From: Synaphobranchus kaupii
Taxonomy: Eukaryota; Chordata; Actinopteri; Anguilliformes; Synaphobranchidae
Direction of reading: 5' to 3'
Length of the DNA: 64,000 nucleotides
Assembly: GCA_029718625.1 (NCBI GenBank)
Contig: CM056376.1
Coordinates: 25,457,130-25,521,129, forward strand
Shown here: positions 1 to 11,700 of the stretch, in pieces
Layout of the letters: each line of letters opens with the position of its first letter
Position numbering within the stretch: the stretch's first letter is position 1
Translations under genes and position numbers: made by a program
Notes under the pieces: model-generated
Seen by the model: only the letters and a program-made list of their open reading frames with translations
What the model was told of the DNA's origin: nothing
Database searches by the model: none

Positions 1-179
1 GTGCATGTGCTTGCATATATGTGTGTGTGTGTGTGCGTGTGTCTGTGTGCGCTTACATGTGTCTGTGTGTGTGCGTGCACATATATGTGTGTGCGCGCGC
101 ATGTGTGTGCTTGCATATATTTGTGTGTGTGTGCATATATATGCATGTGTGTTTGTGTGTGCGGGTCTGTGTGTGCTTG

Positions 180-215
<36 letters not shown>

Positions 216-236
216 CGTGTCTGTGTGTGTGTAGTG
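1..236. repeat. (TG)n-rich simple repeat
   Basis: An imperfect TG/CA microsatellite with interspersed ATATAT and GC dinucleotides. Cys/Val-rich reading frames here are artefacts of the repeat. It lies in a TAOK3 intron. Confidence 0.95.
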
Positions 237-3161
237 CTGAATGGGGGGGGCTTATGTAACACTGTACACATTATCAGAAAAAAGAAAAGTGGGGAGGTGG
301 GTGTATCATCAATTGACACCCCCCCCCCCCACCCCCCCGTCTCACTATGGAAACAGACGAGGACAAAGGCAGGCCCCCCCACCCACCCCTCCTCTCCAGC
401 TGAGGGTGGCATTGTCTGTAAAAATGTGGAAATGTGGACCCCCCCCCCCCCCCCCCCCCTTTCTGTGACCACAGTACAGAAATAATGAGATCATTCCTTT
501 AAATCTCTGTAATGATTTATCCATCACACAGAGGCTGTGCGTTCAGCTCATAAAGGCTTAGTTTCTAGCGCTTTCTATGCCTGCCCCCACTCATTCACTC
601 ACTCCCTTCCCTTTAAAGACACACTTCCGCATATAATGTGACCTTCTTTCACAGGAATATATCAGGAAACACACGGTGGACGCCAATCACACGTCATATT
701 AAACTGGGTATCCAGTTAGTGACAGCGAGAGGGTTTTTTCCCACACAATTTCACCTTCTTTCCTCTACATAGTGACCTTATTCTATACCGATATTATAAC
801 TAAAACCCATTACGCAATTCATGACGGCCTGAAACATGCCCATAGAAGTAACAAGGGGGAAGGGATATTTTAACTGCGTTGGAAAACAAATACATTTACC
901 TCGCACCAATTTAATTCGAAAATCTTTTTCCGTTTACACGTTCAGCTTTTAATGGTTTTGATATCCTCCTCTAAAGTCACATGATTGACCTGAGGCATAA
1001 TGTCTCTGGAATATTTGGGAGAAATATATATATTATTTATTTATTTATCTTTTTCCATTTTAGAATCCACATTTCCTGACAGCCCGTGCTCATCCCAGCC
1101 GCCCTGCATGTGGGGATGGATGTAGTTCCTCATTCAGTTTGTGGAATATGCACATAATATTTTAAGATATTGTAATAAACAATAAAATACTGACAATAAA
1201 AGAGTGAAAAGCTGCTTCTGGGAAATAAATATTTGGAATCCCTACTCTCTGGCCTCCACTGCCATTTGTAAATATGAGTACATCTAGAATCTTCCATCAC
1301 AATCTGCACAAAAGTACAATTCAGCTCCTGCATCTGTTCTCGTAGGCAAAGAGATTTTACCACCGCAGTTCTACTTAATGTTATTTTGCAGTATTTTTCT
1401 TGAAAGGGAAACCTTATTTTCCTGACACTACTGATAAATCTCCTAACATAACCAACCTGGCAGTAACTTATTGAACATGTGATTTAGGTGGAAATAAAAC
1501 AAAAATGTTTGTCAGGTTTAAATGATAATCAAAACGGTGTTCAGCAGCTCACGGTAAGTAAAGGGAATTCATTTCAGAAGACACAACCTCATATGACTTA
1601 TAACTCCACCCCATAAGAATGTCAGTACCTTAGGTTAGCAAACCACAGCATTACAACCTTCAGAAGCCTCTAGAACTCTGGAGAAAAAGAACGTTACACG
1701 TGATTACACAACGCCACGGCGACAGCTTACACAATGCCACGGCGACAGCTTAGGCACAACTTGTTCTGCACTTTCTACTGAGGTCTTTCTACTGAGGTCT
1801 GTACAAGCCCACAGCTGAGTACATGTCTGTACTGAGGAAAAATCTGAAGAATTTGTCAGTGTGAACCTACAGCTGTGACACGTGTCACTTCCTGTGTCAC
1901 AGCCCACACATGTCATGTGACATTCTAGGAGGAGAGATTCACTAAAGGCCACCATTAGCCGCCAACGCGTCATGAAAAACGAATGCGCCGAGGGGCATGG
2001 CCGCCATCCCCTGAGGCTTTGAAGTAGATAGTATTGTGATGCAAAAGAAAGGTGGATTATTCCGGCATAATTGTTTGATTTAATTGAGAACATGGACTTC
2101 ATCTTTAGGCTCCCTGACGAACAAAAATACAGCATTGTTCTGGAAAGTTCTGTGACCCAGCACACTGGGTATCCCTGCAGACGACATCTTGACACGACTC
2201 AAGCTAAGGAAGGTTTGATTCACGGCTGCGTGCAAAGCGTCATAACAGCTCTCACAAAGGCACAAGCCTCTCTACTATGACACAATGAAACCCACAGAAA
2301 GCATTTAGCTGGATGTAATATGTATATAACCACCTTTGATGCATCTTGACACAGCCAACTAAACACCACGCCAGTGATTCATTTCAAAACGCATTTCGTC
2401 CTTTCCAGAAAAACATACTACCACCTTTAAGCTCCCCTTCATCTACACTACTGGTTCAAAGTTCTAGTACACCCACAATTTTCAGCAATCAGAGATAAAA
2501 AAGAAATAAACACCTTTTTATTTTACAAAATACTATCTAAATTTTATATTAATCAAAATAGCCATATTTTGCAGTAATAACAGCTGAGCATATTTGTGCA
2601 ATTTTTTTCTATAAGGGCACTCATATAGTTCAGAAAGTTCACACCAATACTGCTGTAGAAGTTCCCACAGACGTGTGGGAACATCTTTCATCTTTCTGTC
2701 CAATTCGTCACAAACTATCTTGATTTTACTTCTTTTGGTGAAAAATTGGTAGAATTTTTTCACCTGTTTATTTAGCCAAATATGGCTTTTTATGAACTCT
2801 TACTCTATGGTCACTCTTCTGTGAAGTAAAAGATCATTTTTAACCGCTGACTATTCACTTTTTACCTTGTGCCATTTCAGGTTATTTACAGTTAAACTGC
2901 TTAAATGACACTAAAAACAGAGTACTAAAACACTCCAAGTAAAATTTACTAAAACTTTTGTGTTAGTGTGTTTGTGTTCATACGTAGAATTATAACTGTA
3001 AAAACAATTCACTACAGTGGACCACATTTTAAACTATTTGAGTAGACTAGTCAGCTTCATAGAGGCTGCTGGTCTCAGTGAACTTTGACGAATGTGTGAG
3101 TTTGTTAACTTTTCATAAAATTAGACCTCTGTGAAGGGAAACGGCAGCTCCTATAGGTCAC
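237..3161. other. TAOK3 intron 11 (part)
   Basis: No coding exon of TAOK3 or any other gene was recognised. It holds C-runs (439-459 is 21 C), a small duplicated block near 1704-1750 and a Tc1 transposase C-terminal fragment (separate entry). The rest is ordinary AT-rich intron. Confidence 0.6.
2448..2800 (-). mobile_element. Tc1-like transposon fragment (transposase C-terminus)
   Basis: The minus strand encodes DELDRKMKDVP then LWELLQQYWCELSELY, the end of a Tc1 transposase just past the catalytic Glu of a DD34E domain. The adjoining CACTACTGGTTCAAAGTTCT resembles the terminal sequence of this teleost Tc1 group. Truncated; the other end was not found. Confidence 0.6.
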
Positions 3162-3353
3162 CTTTTTGGGCACGGCGGAGGACTCCAGGGTGCTGTCATA
3201 GTCGTGCATCATGGTCATGTCGGCGCTGCTCTCGTCCAGAACCTCCTGCATGCTGTTGACGCTGCTGCTCTGGCTGCCCGTGCTGACGGACGTGCTGGGG
3301 ATGGAGTGGTTGCTCCCCAGGCTGTTCATCTTACAGCTGGCGTGCTCGCTGTC
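3162..3353 (-). CDS. taok3: TAOK3 coding exon 11
   Basis: 64 codons, phase 0 at both ends, encoding the Ser-rich linker: [20 protein letters not shown], then [20 protein letters not shown] and [18 protein letters not shown], ending PKK. The wording matches TAOK3 rather than TAOK1. The acceptor is CCCCTCCAG and the donor GTGACCTA. The next exon (RNRERFATIK region) was not found in 1-3161 and must lie beyond the left edge. Confidence 0.94.
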
Positions 3354-6134
3354 CTGGAGGGGTGGGAGAAAACATAGCCGCTGCTAAAAGCCAGTGAGGT
3401 ACAAGGCCTGCTCACGGTCCAGGAGCGACCCCATAGCGCTGTTACCCACAGCGCTGCTAACACAGGCTTGCTCATAGTCCAGGAGAGAGAACACAGCGCT
3501 TACCGCCAGCGAGCCAATGCCTGCTCACGGCCCAGGAGAGACCCCACAGTGCTGCTAAAACCAGCGTGCCACAAGGCCTGCTCACGGTCCAGGAGAGACC
3601 CCACAGTGCTGCTAAAACCAGCGTGCCACAAGGTCTGCTCACGGTCCAGGAGAGACCCCACAGTGCTGCTAAAACCAGCGTGCCACAAGGCCTGCTCACG
3701 GTCCAGGAGAGACCCCACAGTGCTGCTAAAACCAGCGTGCCACAAGGCCTGCGCACGGTCCAGGAGAGACCCCACAGTGCTGCTAAAACCAGCGTGCCAC
3801 AAGGCCTGCTCACGGTCCAGGAGAGACCCCACAGTGCTGCTAAAACCAGCGTGCCACAAGGCCTGCTCACGGTCCAGGAGAGACCCCACAGTGCTGCTAA
3901 AACCAGCGTGCCACAAGGTCTGCTCACGGTCCAGGAGAGACCCCACAGTGCTGCTAAAACCAGCGTGCCACAAGGCCTGCTCACGGTCCAGGAGAGACCC
4001 CACAGTGCTGCTAAAACCAGCGAGCCACAAGGCCTGCTCACGGTCCAGGAGAGACCCCACAGTGCTGCTAAAACCAGCGTGCCACAAGGCCTGCTCACGG
4101 TCCAGGAGAGACCCCACAGTGCTGCTAAAACCAGCGTGCCACAAGGCCTGCTCACGGTCCAGGAGAGACCCCACAGTGCTGCTAAAACCAGCGTGCCACA
4201 AGGTCTGCTCACGGTCCAGGAGAGACCCCACAGTGCTGCTAAAACCAGCGAGCCACAAGGCCTGCTCACGGTCCAGGAGAGACCCCACAGTGCTGCTAAA
4301 ACCAGCGAGCCACAAGGCCTGCTCACGGTCCAGGAGAGACCCCACAGTGCTGCTAAAACCAGCGTGCCACAAGGCCTGCTCACGGTCCAGGAGAGACCCC
4401 ACAGTGCTGCTAAAACCAGCGTGCCACAAGGCCTGCTCACGGTCCAGGAGAGACCCCACAGTGCTGCTAAAACCAGCGTGCCACAAGGCCTGCTCACGGT
4501 CCAGGTGAGACACACGTGTGAATGCACACACATGCACGCATGTTTGAGTGGATTCCACTGGTAACAGCAATATGCCATATGACTTTTTCTTGAGCTCCCT
4601 CTCCCCACTTGAATGCACTTTAAGGGATTTATCATAACCTCACATGCACCCCAATTTAAAAGTGAGACATGTCAACGATCAATAATCTGGCCAAAGAATT
4701 TAAAAATAAAAAAAGCAACAGAATATTTGTGCCCTGGGGATGAATGAATGGACCGTTCTGGTCCAGAATTTCGATGTGAAACCAAAAACAAGCAAAATGT
4801 ACTAGTTTAGGTGATGGCTTCTTTTCACATTAGTGTGCAGTATGTGCCAAAAGACTACCCAGGAGAAACACGCACCACGGGAGAAACCTTGTTCTTGTGT
4901 GATATCTGAGCTCAACTCACCTGCATACTTCAGTCAATCTGACATGTGCTTCAAACAGCTTTCATACGTATATACATGCATGCACTGCCATGGGGGCCTA
5001 TATGCTCATCATACGTCTGCGTGTCACATGCGCGTGTGTTTGCACACACACGCATGCACAGCCACAAGGGAGACCAAGGCACCGCATCTTTTTTTTAATG
5101 CCACTGGTACATACAGTGGTGTTCAAAAAAATAGCAGTACAACATCAGTAACCTGATGAACCACTGTTATTAGTAGTAGTGATATTTCTGCATGGCAAAT
5201 AATTTACTTGTAGATGTAGTAGTGTAATAGAAAAACAACAGACCCAACTGTCATGACATGCACGCTGCTTGTTCTGAGTAATTGACTCATTCATTGAAAG
5301 AGGCGTGTTCAAAATAATAGCAGTGTGGAGTTTAATTAGAGAATTCATTCATTCTGTGAAAAAAACAGGTCAAACAGGTATTCCACAGGTAAACAGGTGA
5401 TGCCATCATGATTCTGTATAAAAGGATATCAAAAGACTCCTGATATCTTATTTCCAGGTACTCTTAGAAGCAATACTATAACCTCTCTGCATTTGAATGG
5501 ATCTCTATGGGAATTGGGGGGTGGGACTAGATTAAGCTGTAAATTACACGGGAATAGTATGGATCCTAAATGGCTGTAAGTCAACAAGGGTCTGAGGTAT
5601 CAAACAAGCCTTAAATCATCACTCTGCTGCCAGAAATACAGTAGATATGGATGGATAACTATATTTTTCCATAGAGTTCAATAGGAAAATTTGTCAGGAG
5701 AAACAACCCTTCAAGTGATCCATCCATATCTACTGCATATCTGGCAGCAGAGTGATGGTTTGAGGCTTGTTTGATACCTCAGACCCTTGTTGACTTACAG
5801 CCATTTAGCCAACCATGGGATCCATACTATCCATACTAAAAGAATCAGGCTTTGAGTTTCAAGCCTCACTGGGCCACTAGCACTGCACCCTTCTACAAAC
5901 ATGTCACCACCAGAACCATTAGACAAAAAACGCACAGGATTCGGGCGACAGGTTCAATGAAAAGCCACAGGCAACGCGGAGTTCTTCTAAAAATGCATTT
6001 ATGAAAAGGTGGTTTGGTTCTGGCTTTGTGTGTGAGATCGTTGTTAGGGGCAGACTGTCTTTAGGAAAATGTGGTTTTAGTTTGACCTTTCTTGTGAGGT
6101 TCCTGTAGAGGGTCAATCTTCTTTATGATTCACT

Positions 6135-6170
<36 letters not shown>

Positions 6171-8725
6171 CAACGACTGTCTATATTACTTAAAAGATCT
6201 ATGTCATTCACATGAAATTGTTTTTGGCGCCAAAAATATTTGCACAAGCCATAGCCACCTGATATGAAATAATCAGAGTAGCTTTCATCCTACAAAAAGC
6301 AGTGCATTTGAATGACAAAATCGTGATTTTTGTCCAACCCAACTAGATGGTTCTAGCACCACCCCTTCAATGAAATGAGTCAATCGAGTAATGGTATTCG
6401 TGGGATGTGATTGGACCCTGCAGGTGCCGCTCACCTCCTCCTCCTCCTGGGACTCTCCCATTGGTCCGTTGTGCTTCTCCTGGTAAAGGATCTTCTTCAT
6501 CTTGCGGTACTGCAGGTTGTCCAGCTCCCGCACCGCGTCCTTGGTCCTCTGGATGAGCTCGATCAAGACCCGGGTTGGCCTCTCTCGCCGAACAAACTCA
6601 TGCTAGTGGGGGATGGACGGACAGACAGACAGGCAGACAGTCAGTCCCCTCTTTCCACCTTTTCCACCCTGATTCCCACCCCCCCCCCATTCCAGCTCAA
6701 TTCCTATCTCTCCTATATTTCCCTACACCCCCCGCCCCCAAAAAAAATTTAAATAAAAAAAAAAAACTAAAAACCCTCTCTAACTTCCATTCCACATAAT
6801 TCTAGTGACAACGGATTACTTGTCGCTGGGATGTTATGGCTCGACCAATGCACTCTCATTAATTGCTACTTGGAATGTTGGTCATTTATGAATCTAGGCT
6901 TTTTCTTTGCGTACTGATGGTAAGTCGCTCTGGATAAAAGCTTCAGCTAAATGCCTAAAATGCAGATGTGAATGTAACCCCCCCCCAACATGAAGAGAGG
7001 ACGACTAATGAAGAAGGAAGGGGAGCTGTGGCGTATCCTGTCCATCTGGGTGTCAGTCCAGGAGGTGTCCGTGCCAACAGAGCAATCAAGGACTTAATTG
7101 TCTTAACGACCGGCTTAATTGAGGAAATTTGACGACACCTCCTCAGACTGAGATTGCCGTTTGTCATTGAAAAGACAGCTGGAGAACCTGCCGGAGGGCA
7201 ATAGGCCAGGACCAGCCTTCTCCAACAGGACAGAGAGCCGGAAACTGGAAACTTAAGTCCGAAAATACTTCAGCTGCAGTAAACATGTGATCGCTAAACA
7301 ACCCGGGGGCTATAATGCTCTCCAACCGCTGGCTAATGTAGGAAAGCTATCATAGCAAAACAACAAACAACAACAGCAACACAAGTCGTTGTTTGGCTGC
7401 ACAAAGCATAACATAATGTGAGAGCACAGTCAAATCTATAGTTTATTTTCATAGACCCAAAGCTGTAACCTCATAGACACCAAAGCTGTAAAATCGAGTC
7501 AGCATTACTCTGTCCTCCTGATACAAGGAATGCTGTACAGTTCAGACATTTATTCCCTGCATGACCCTAATTATACCGGACTGTGTCTCTGTCTGCCACT
7601 AGATGGCACCTGTGCTTTATACGGCCTCTTGAGCGGCTTTCGGGGGGATACTTTGGAAGATGACGATGTAGTGAGCGGGCGGGGGGGGCGGTCATTCAGG
7701 AAGTCCCATTGAAATAAATGTAATGTCCGATTGAGAGAAAATCACTGGGAACCTACAGGCGTGGATAAATGACATTTGCACATTTACTGTAAAGCAAAAA
7801 AGTGCCACCATTTACACACCAGCCCACAGATATTTAGTAATTTGCTGTTTTAAATGGCCAGTGTTGTGATTGACCAGGCTGGGCGAAAACTAATCTTTGA
7901 GATAATCCCTCTAAAAAAGAGAAAATTACGAGAGCTTGCGACCAACTGCCAGCCCCTCCCCCCCTCCCCCCTCCCCCCTCCCCACCCCCTAACCCTCCCA
8001 CCCCCGCCTCAGACACTTCTGTTTCTGCCCATCCCACTATCCGACCGCTATCCAAACCCATCCCCACCCCGCCCTCTGCCTCCTGCACCCCTGTCCGGGT
8101 TTTTGGGTCTGAAATTCACCTGAGCTGAAATAGTTCTGGATGCACGAGGAAGGGGCATTAATTCCTAGTGGCGGCGGAACGGAGAGAGAAAGCTCTGATG
8201 CAAAGTCCAGATTAGTGACCTGATTCCCTCCTAAAGAGCTTGGGAAGGCTGGGGAAAGGTATTACATGGGAGGGGGGGTCGGTCGGGCTGGGGTCAGGAC
8301 ACCCCCTGGTCCCACCGGATGAGCCCCCCCCCCCCCCCCCACACCTCTGTACTCAGGTCAGGTGAGAAACCCTACAGTCTTGCCCAAGTGAGCGTGACTA
8401 ACAAGAACATAACGCTCTTATCCGTCATTAGGATTACCTGTGAGTCACACAAACAAAAAGATCAACTTCTCATCACAGGCACACACACACACACACACAC
8501 ACAAAACGTAAACACACACACACGCTAACGGGGTGGGGGAGATGTGTAGCGTACACATTCAGTTTGTATAGGCCCTAGGGTACACCTGCACACCTGCTTG
8601 TACTTTACAAATTAATCTCCAAGAGAGCTACAAGCAAATGCACTCACACACGCATTCACACGTATATACACACGCACACTCACGCACATGGACAGCTGCA
8701 TACGCATTCACACATTCATGCGCAC

Positions 8726-8765
<40 letters not shown>

Positions 8766-11700
8766 CACACTATGATTTCACACTGACACAGAGAGGGGCA
8801 CACCCATGGCGAATGTACACAAGGAGTGTAACCTGCAGTCCAGCTTCTGTGAGGCAAAGCGCTCGGACAAACAAGAGCTGGACTTCAGACCTGAGCGCTC
8901 AAACAAAGCTCTGATTGGTGGAGAGGGCTGGGAGCTCAATCACTCGCAGTAACAGACCTGAGCGCTCAAACAAAGCTCTGATTGGTGGAGAGGGCTGGGA
9001 GCTCAATCACTCGCAGTAACAGACCTGTGCGCTCAAACAAAGCTCTGATTGGTGGAGAGGGCTGGGAGCACACTCACTCGCAGTAACAGAGCTGAGCGCT
9101 CAAACAAAGCTCTGATTGGTGGAGAGGGCTGGGAGCTCACTCACTCGCAGTAACAGACCGGGAGCGCTCAAACAAAGCTCTGATTGGTGGAGAGGGCTGG
9201 GAGCTCACTCACTCGCAGTAACAGACCGGAGCGCTCAAACAAAGCTCTGATTGGTGGAGAGGGCTGGGAGCTCACTCACTCGCAGTAACAGACCTGACCG
9301 TTCAAACAAAGCTCTGATTGGTGGAGAGGGCTGGGAGCTCACTCACTCGCAGTAACAGACCTGAGCGCTCAAACAAAGCTCTGATTGGTGGAGAGGGCTG
9401 GGAGCTCACTCACTCGCAGTAACAGACCGGAGCGCTCAAACAAAGCTCTGATTGGTGGAGAGGGCTGGGAGCTCACTCACTCGCAGTAACAGACCTGACC
9501 GTTCAAACAAAGCTCTGATTGGTGGAGAGGGCTGGGAGCTCACTCACTCGCAGTAACAGACCTGAGCGCTCAAACAAAGCTCTGATTGGTGGAGAGGGCT
9601 GGGAGCTCACTCACTCGCAGTAACAGACCGGAGCGCTCAAACAAAGCTCTGATTGGTGGAGAGGGCTGGGAGCTCACTCACTCGCAGTAACAGACCTGAC
9701 CGTTCAAACAAAGCTCTGATTGGTGGAGAGGGCTGGGAGCTCACTCACTCGCAGTAACAGACCTGAGCGCTCAAACAAAGCTCTGATTGGTGGAGAGGGC
9801 TGGGAGCTCACTCACTCGCAGTAACAGACCGGAGCGCTCAAACAAAGCTCTGATTGGTGGAGAGGGCTGGGAGCTCACTCACTCGCAGTAACAGACCGGA
9901 GCGCTGAAACAAAGCTGATTGGTGGAGAGGGCTGGGAGCTCACTCACTCGCAGTAACAGAGCTGAGCGCTCAAACAAAGCTCTGATTGGTGGAGAGGGCT
10001 GGGAGCTCACTCACTCGCAGTAACAGACCTGAGCGCTCAAACAAAGCTCTGATTGGTGGAGAGGGCTGGGAGCTCACTCACTCGCAGTAACAGACCCCTG
10101 AGCGCTCAAACAAAGCTCTGATTGGTGGAGAGGGCTGGGGGCTCACTCACTCGCAGTAGTTCAGCTGAAGAGGGCCGGTCCTGGGGAATCTTCAGCAGGC
10201 AGTAGTCAACAAAACTTCGGAAGGGATCCGACCTGCAAGCAGAGGGACCAACTGTGATGAAAACAACGATCACAGCAGCAAGCCAGGACAGACCTACAGC
10301 ACATACAGTCAAGCCGGAAAGTCTCCCCACCCCTTTCACCTTCTCCACGTTTTATTACGTTATAGATTGAGTTCATTTTTTGCCTCAAACATCTACACAC
10401 AATAGCCAATAATGACGAAGTGAAAACAGGTTTTTAGAAAATATGCAATTTTATTTTACTGACAAAAATAGGTTATTTAGGGGTTACATATCTGTACACA
10501 CCCTTAGCCTAATACTTGGTTGCTGCACCTTTGGCAGTGATTACAGCTTCAAGGCATCTTGGGAAAGAAGCTATGAGCTTGGCACACTTGTTTCTGGACA
10601 TTTTTGCCCATTCCTCTTAGCATATCCTTGCAAGCTCCGTCAGGTTGGATGGGGAGCGTCGGTACACAGCCATTTTCAGCTCTTTCCACAAATGTTCAAT
10701 TGGATTCAGGTCTGGGGTCTGGCTGGGCCACTCAAGGACATGCACAGACTTTCTCCGAAGCCACTCCTTTGTTCTCTTGGCTGTGTGCTTCGGGTTGTTG
10801 TCATGTTGGAAGGTAAACCTTCGCCCCAGTCTGAGGTCCAGAGCGCTCTGAAGCAGGTTTTCTTCAAGGATCTCGGTGTACTTAGCTGCATTCATCTTTC
10901 CCTCTCTCAGGACTAGTCGCCCCCGTTCCCGCTGCTGAAAAACATCCCCACATCATGATGCTGCCACCGCCATGCTTCACTGTAGGGATGGTATTAGCCA
11001 GGTGATGAGCGGTGCCTGGTTTCCTCCAGACGTGACGCTTGGTATTCAGGCCAAAAAGTTCCATTTTGGTTTCATCAGACCAGAGAATCTTGATTCTCAT
11101 GGTTTGAGAGTCCTCTAGGTGCCTTTTGGCAAACTCCAAGCGGGCTGTGATGTGCCTTTTACTAAGGAGGGGCTTCCGTCTGGCCACTACCATAAAGGCC
11201 TGATTGGTGGAGTGCTGCCTGGATGGTTGATCTTCTGAAAGGTTCTCCCATCTCCACAAGGATATGCTGGAGCTCTGTCAGAGTGACCCTCGGGTTCCTG
11301 CTCACCTCCCTGGCCGAGGCCCGTCTTCCCCCGATTGCTCAGTTTGGCCGGGCGGCCAGGTCTAGGAAGATTCTTGGTGGTTCCAAACTTCTTCCATTTA
11401 CGAATGATGGTGGCCACTGTGCTCTTTGGGACCTGTAAAGCTGCAGAGATTTTTCCGTACCCTTCTCCAGATCTATGCCTTGACACAATCCTGTTTCTGA
11501 GGTCTGCAGATAATTCCTTTGACCCCATGGCTTGGAGTTTGCTCTGACATGCACTGTCAACTGTGGGACCTTATATAGGCAGGTGTTGGCAATCCCCAAT
11601 CATGTCCAATCAATTGAATTTATCACAGGTGGACTCCAATTAAGTTGTAGAAACATCTCAAGCAGTATCAGTGGAAACAAAATGCACCTCAGCTCACTTT

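Larger units (their letters stand above)
4506..6434. other. TAOK3 intron 10, left part outside the arrays
   Basis: Non-coding. It contains a Tc1 end fragment, a foldback element (both separate entries), a 40-base poly(A) run at 6130-6168 and otherwise unremarkable sequence. Confidence 0.6.

Noticed and set aside
1704..2280. 163-residue minus-strand frame as the next TAOK3 exon
   Set aside because: It does not contain the expected RNRERFATIK-type sequence or suitable splice sites.
3468..4635. Reading frames of 330-390 residues on both strands with a 19-residue repeat
   Set aside because: They are produced by the 57-bp minisatellite, whose unit length is a multiple of three and lacks stops. 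The array lies in a TAOK3 intron.
10106..10348. 80-residue minus-strand frame as a stand-alone gene
   Set aside because: It is exon 9 of TAOK3 read through both splice sites into intron and repeat.
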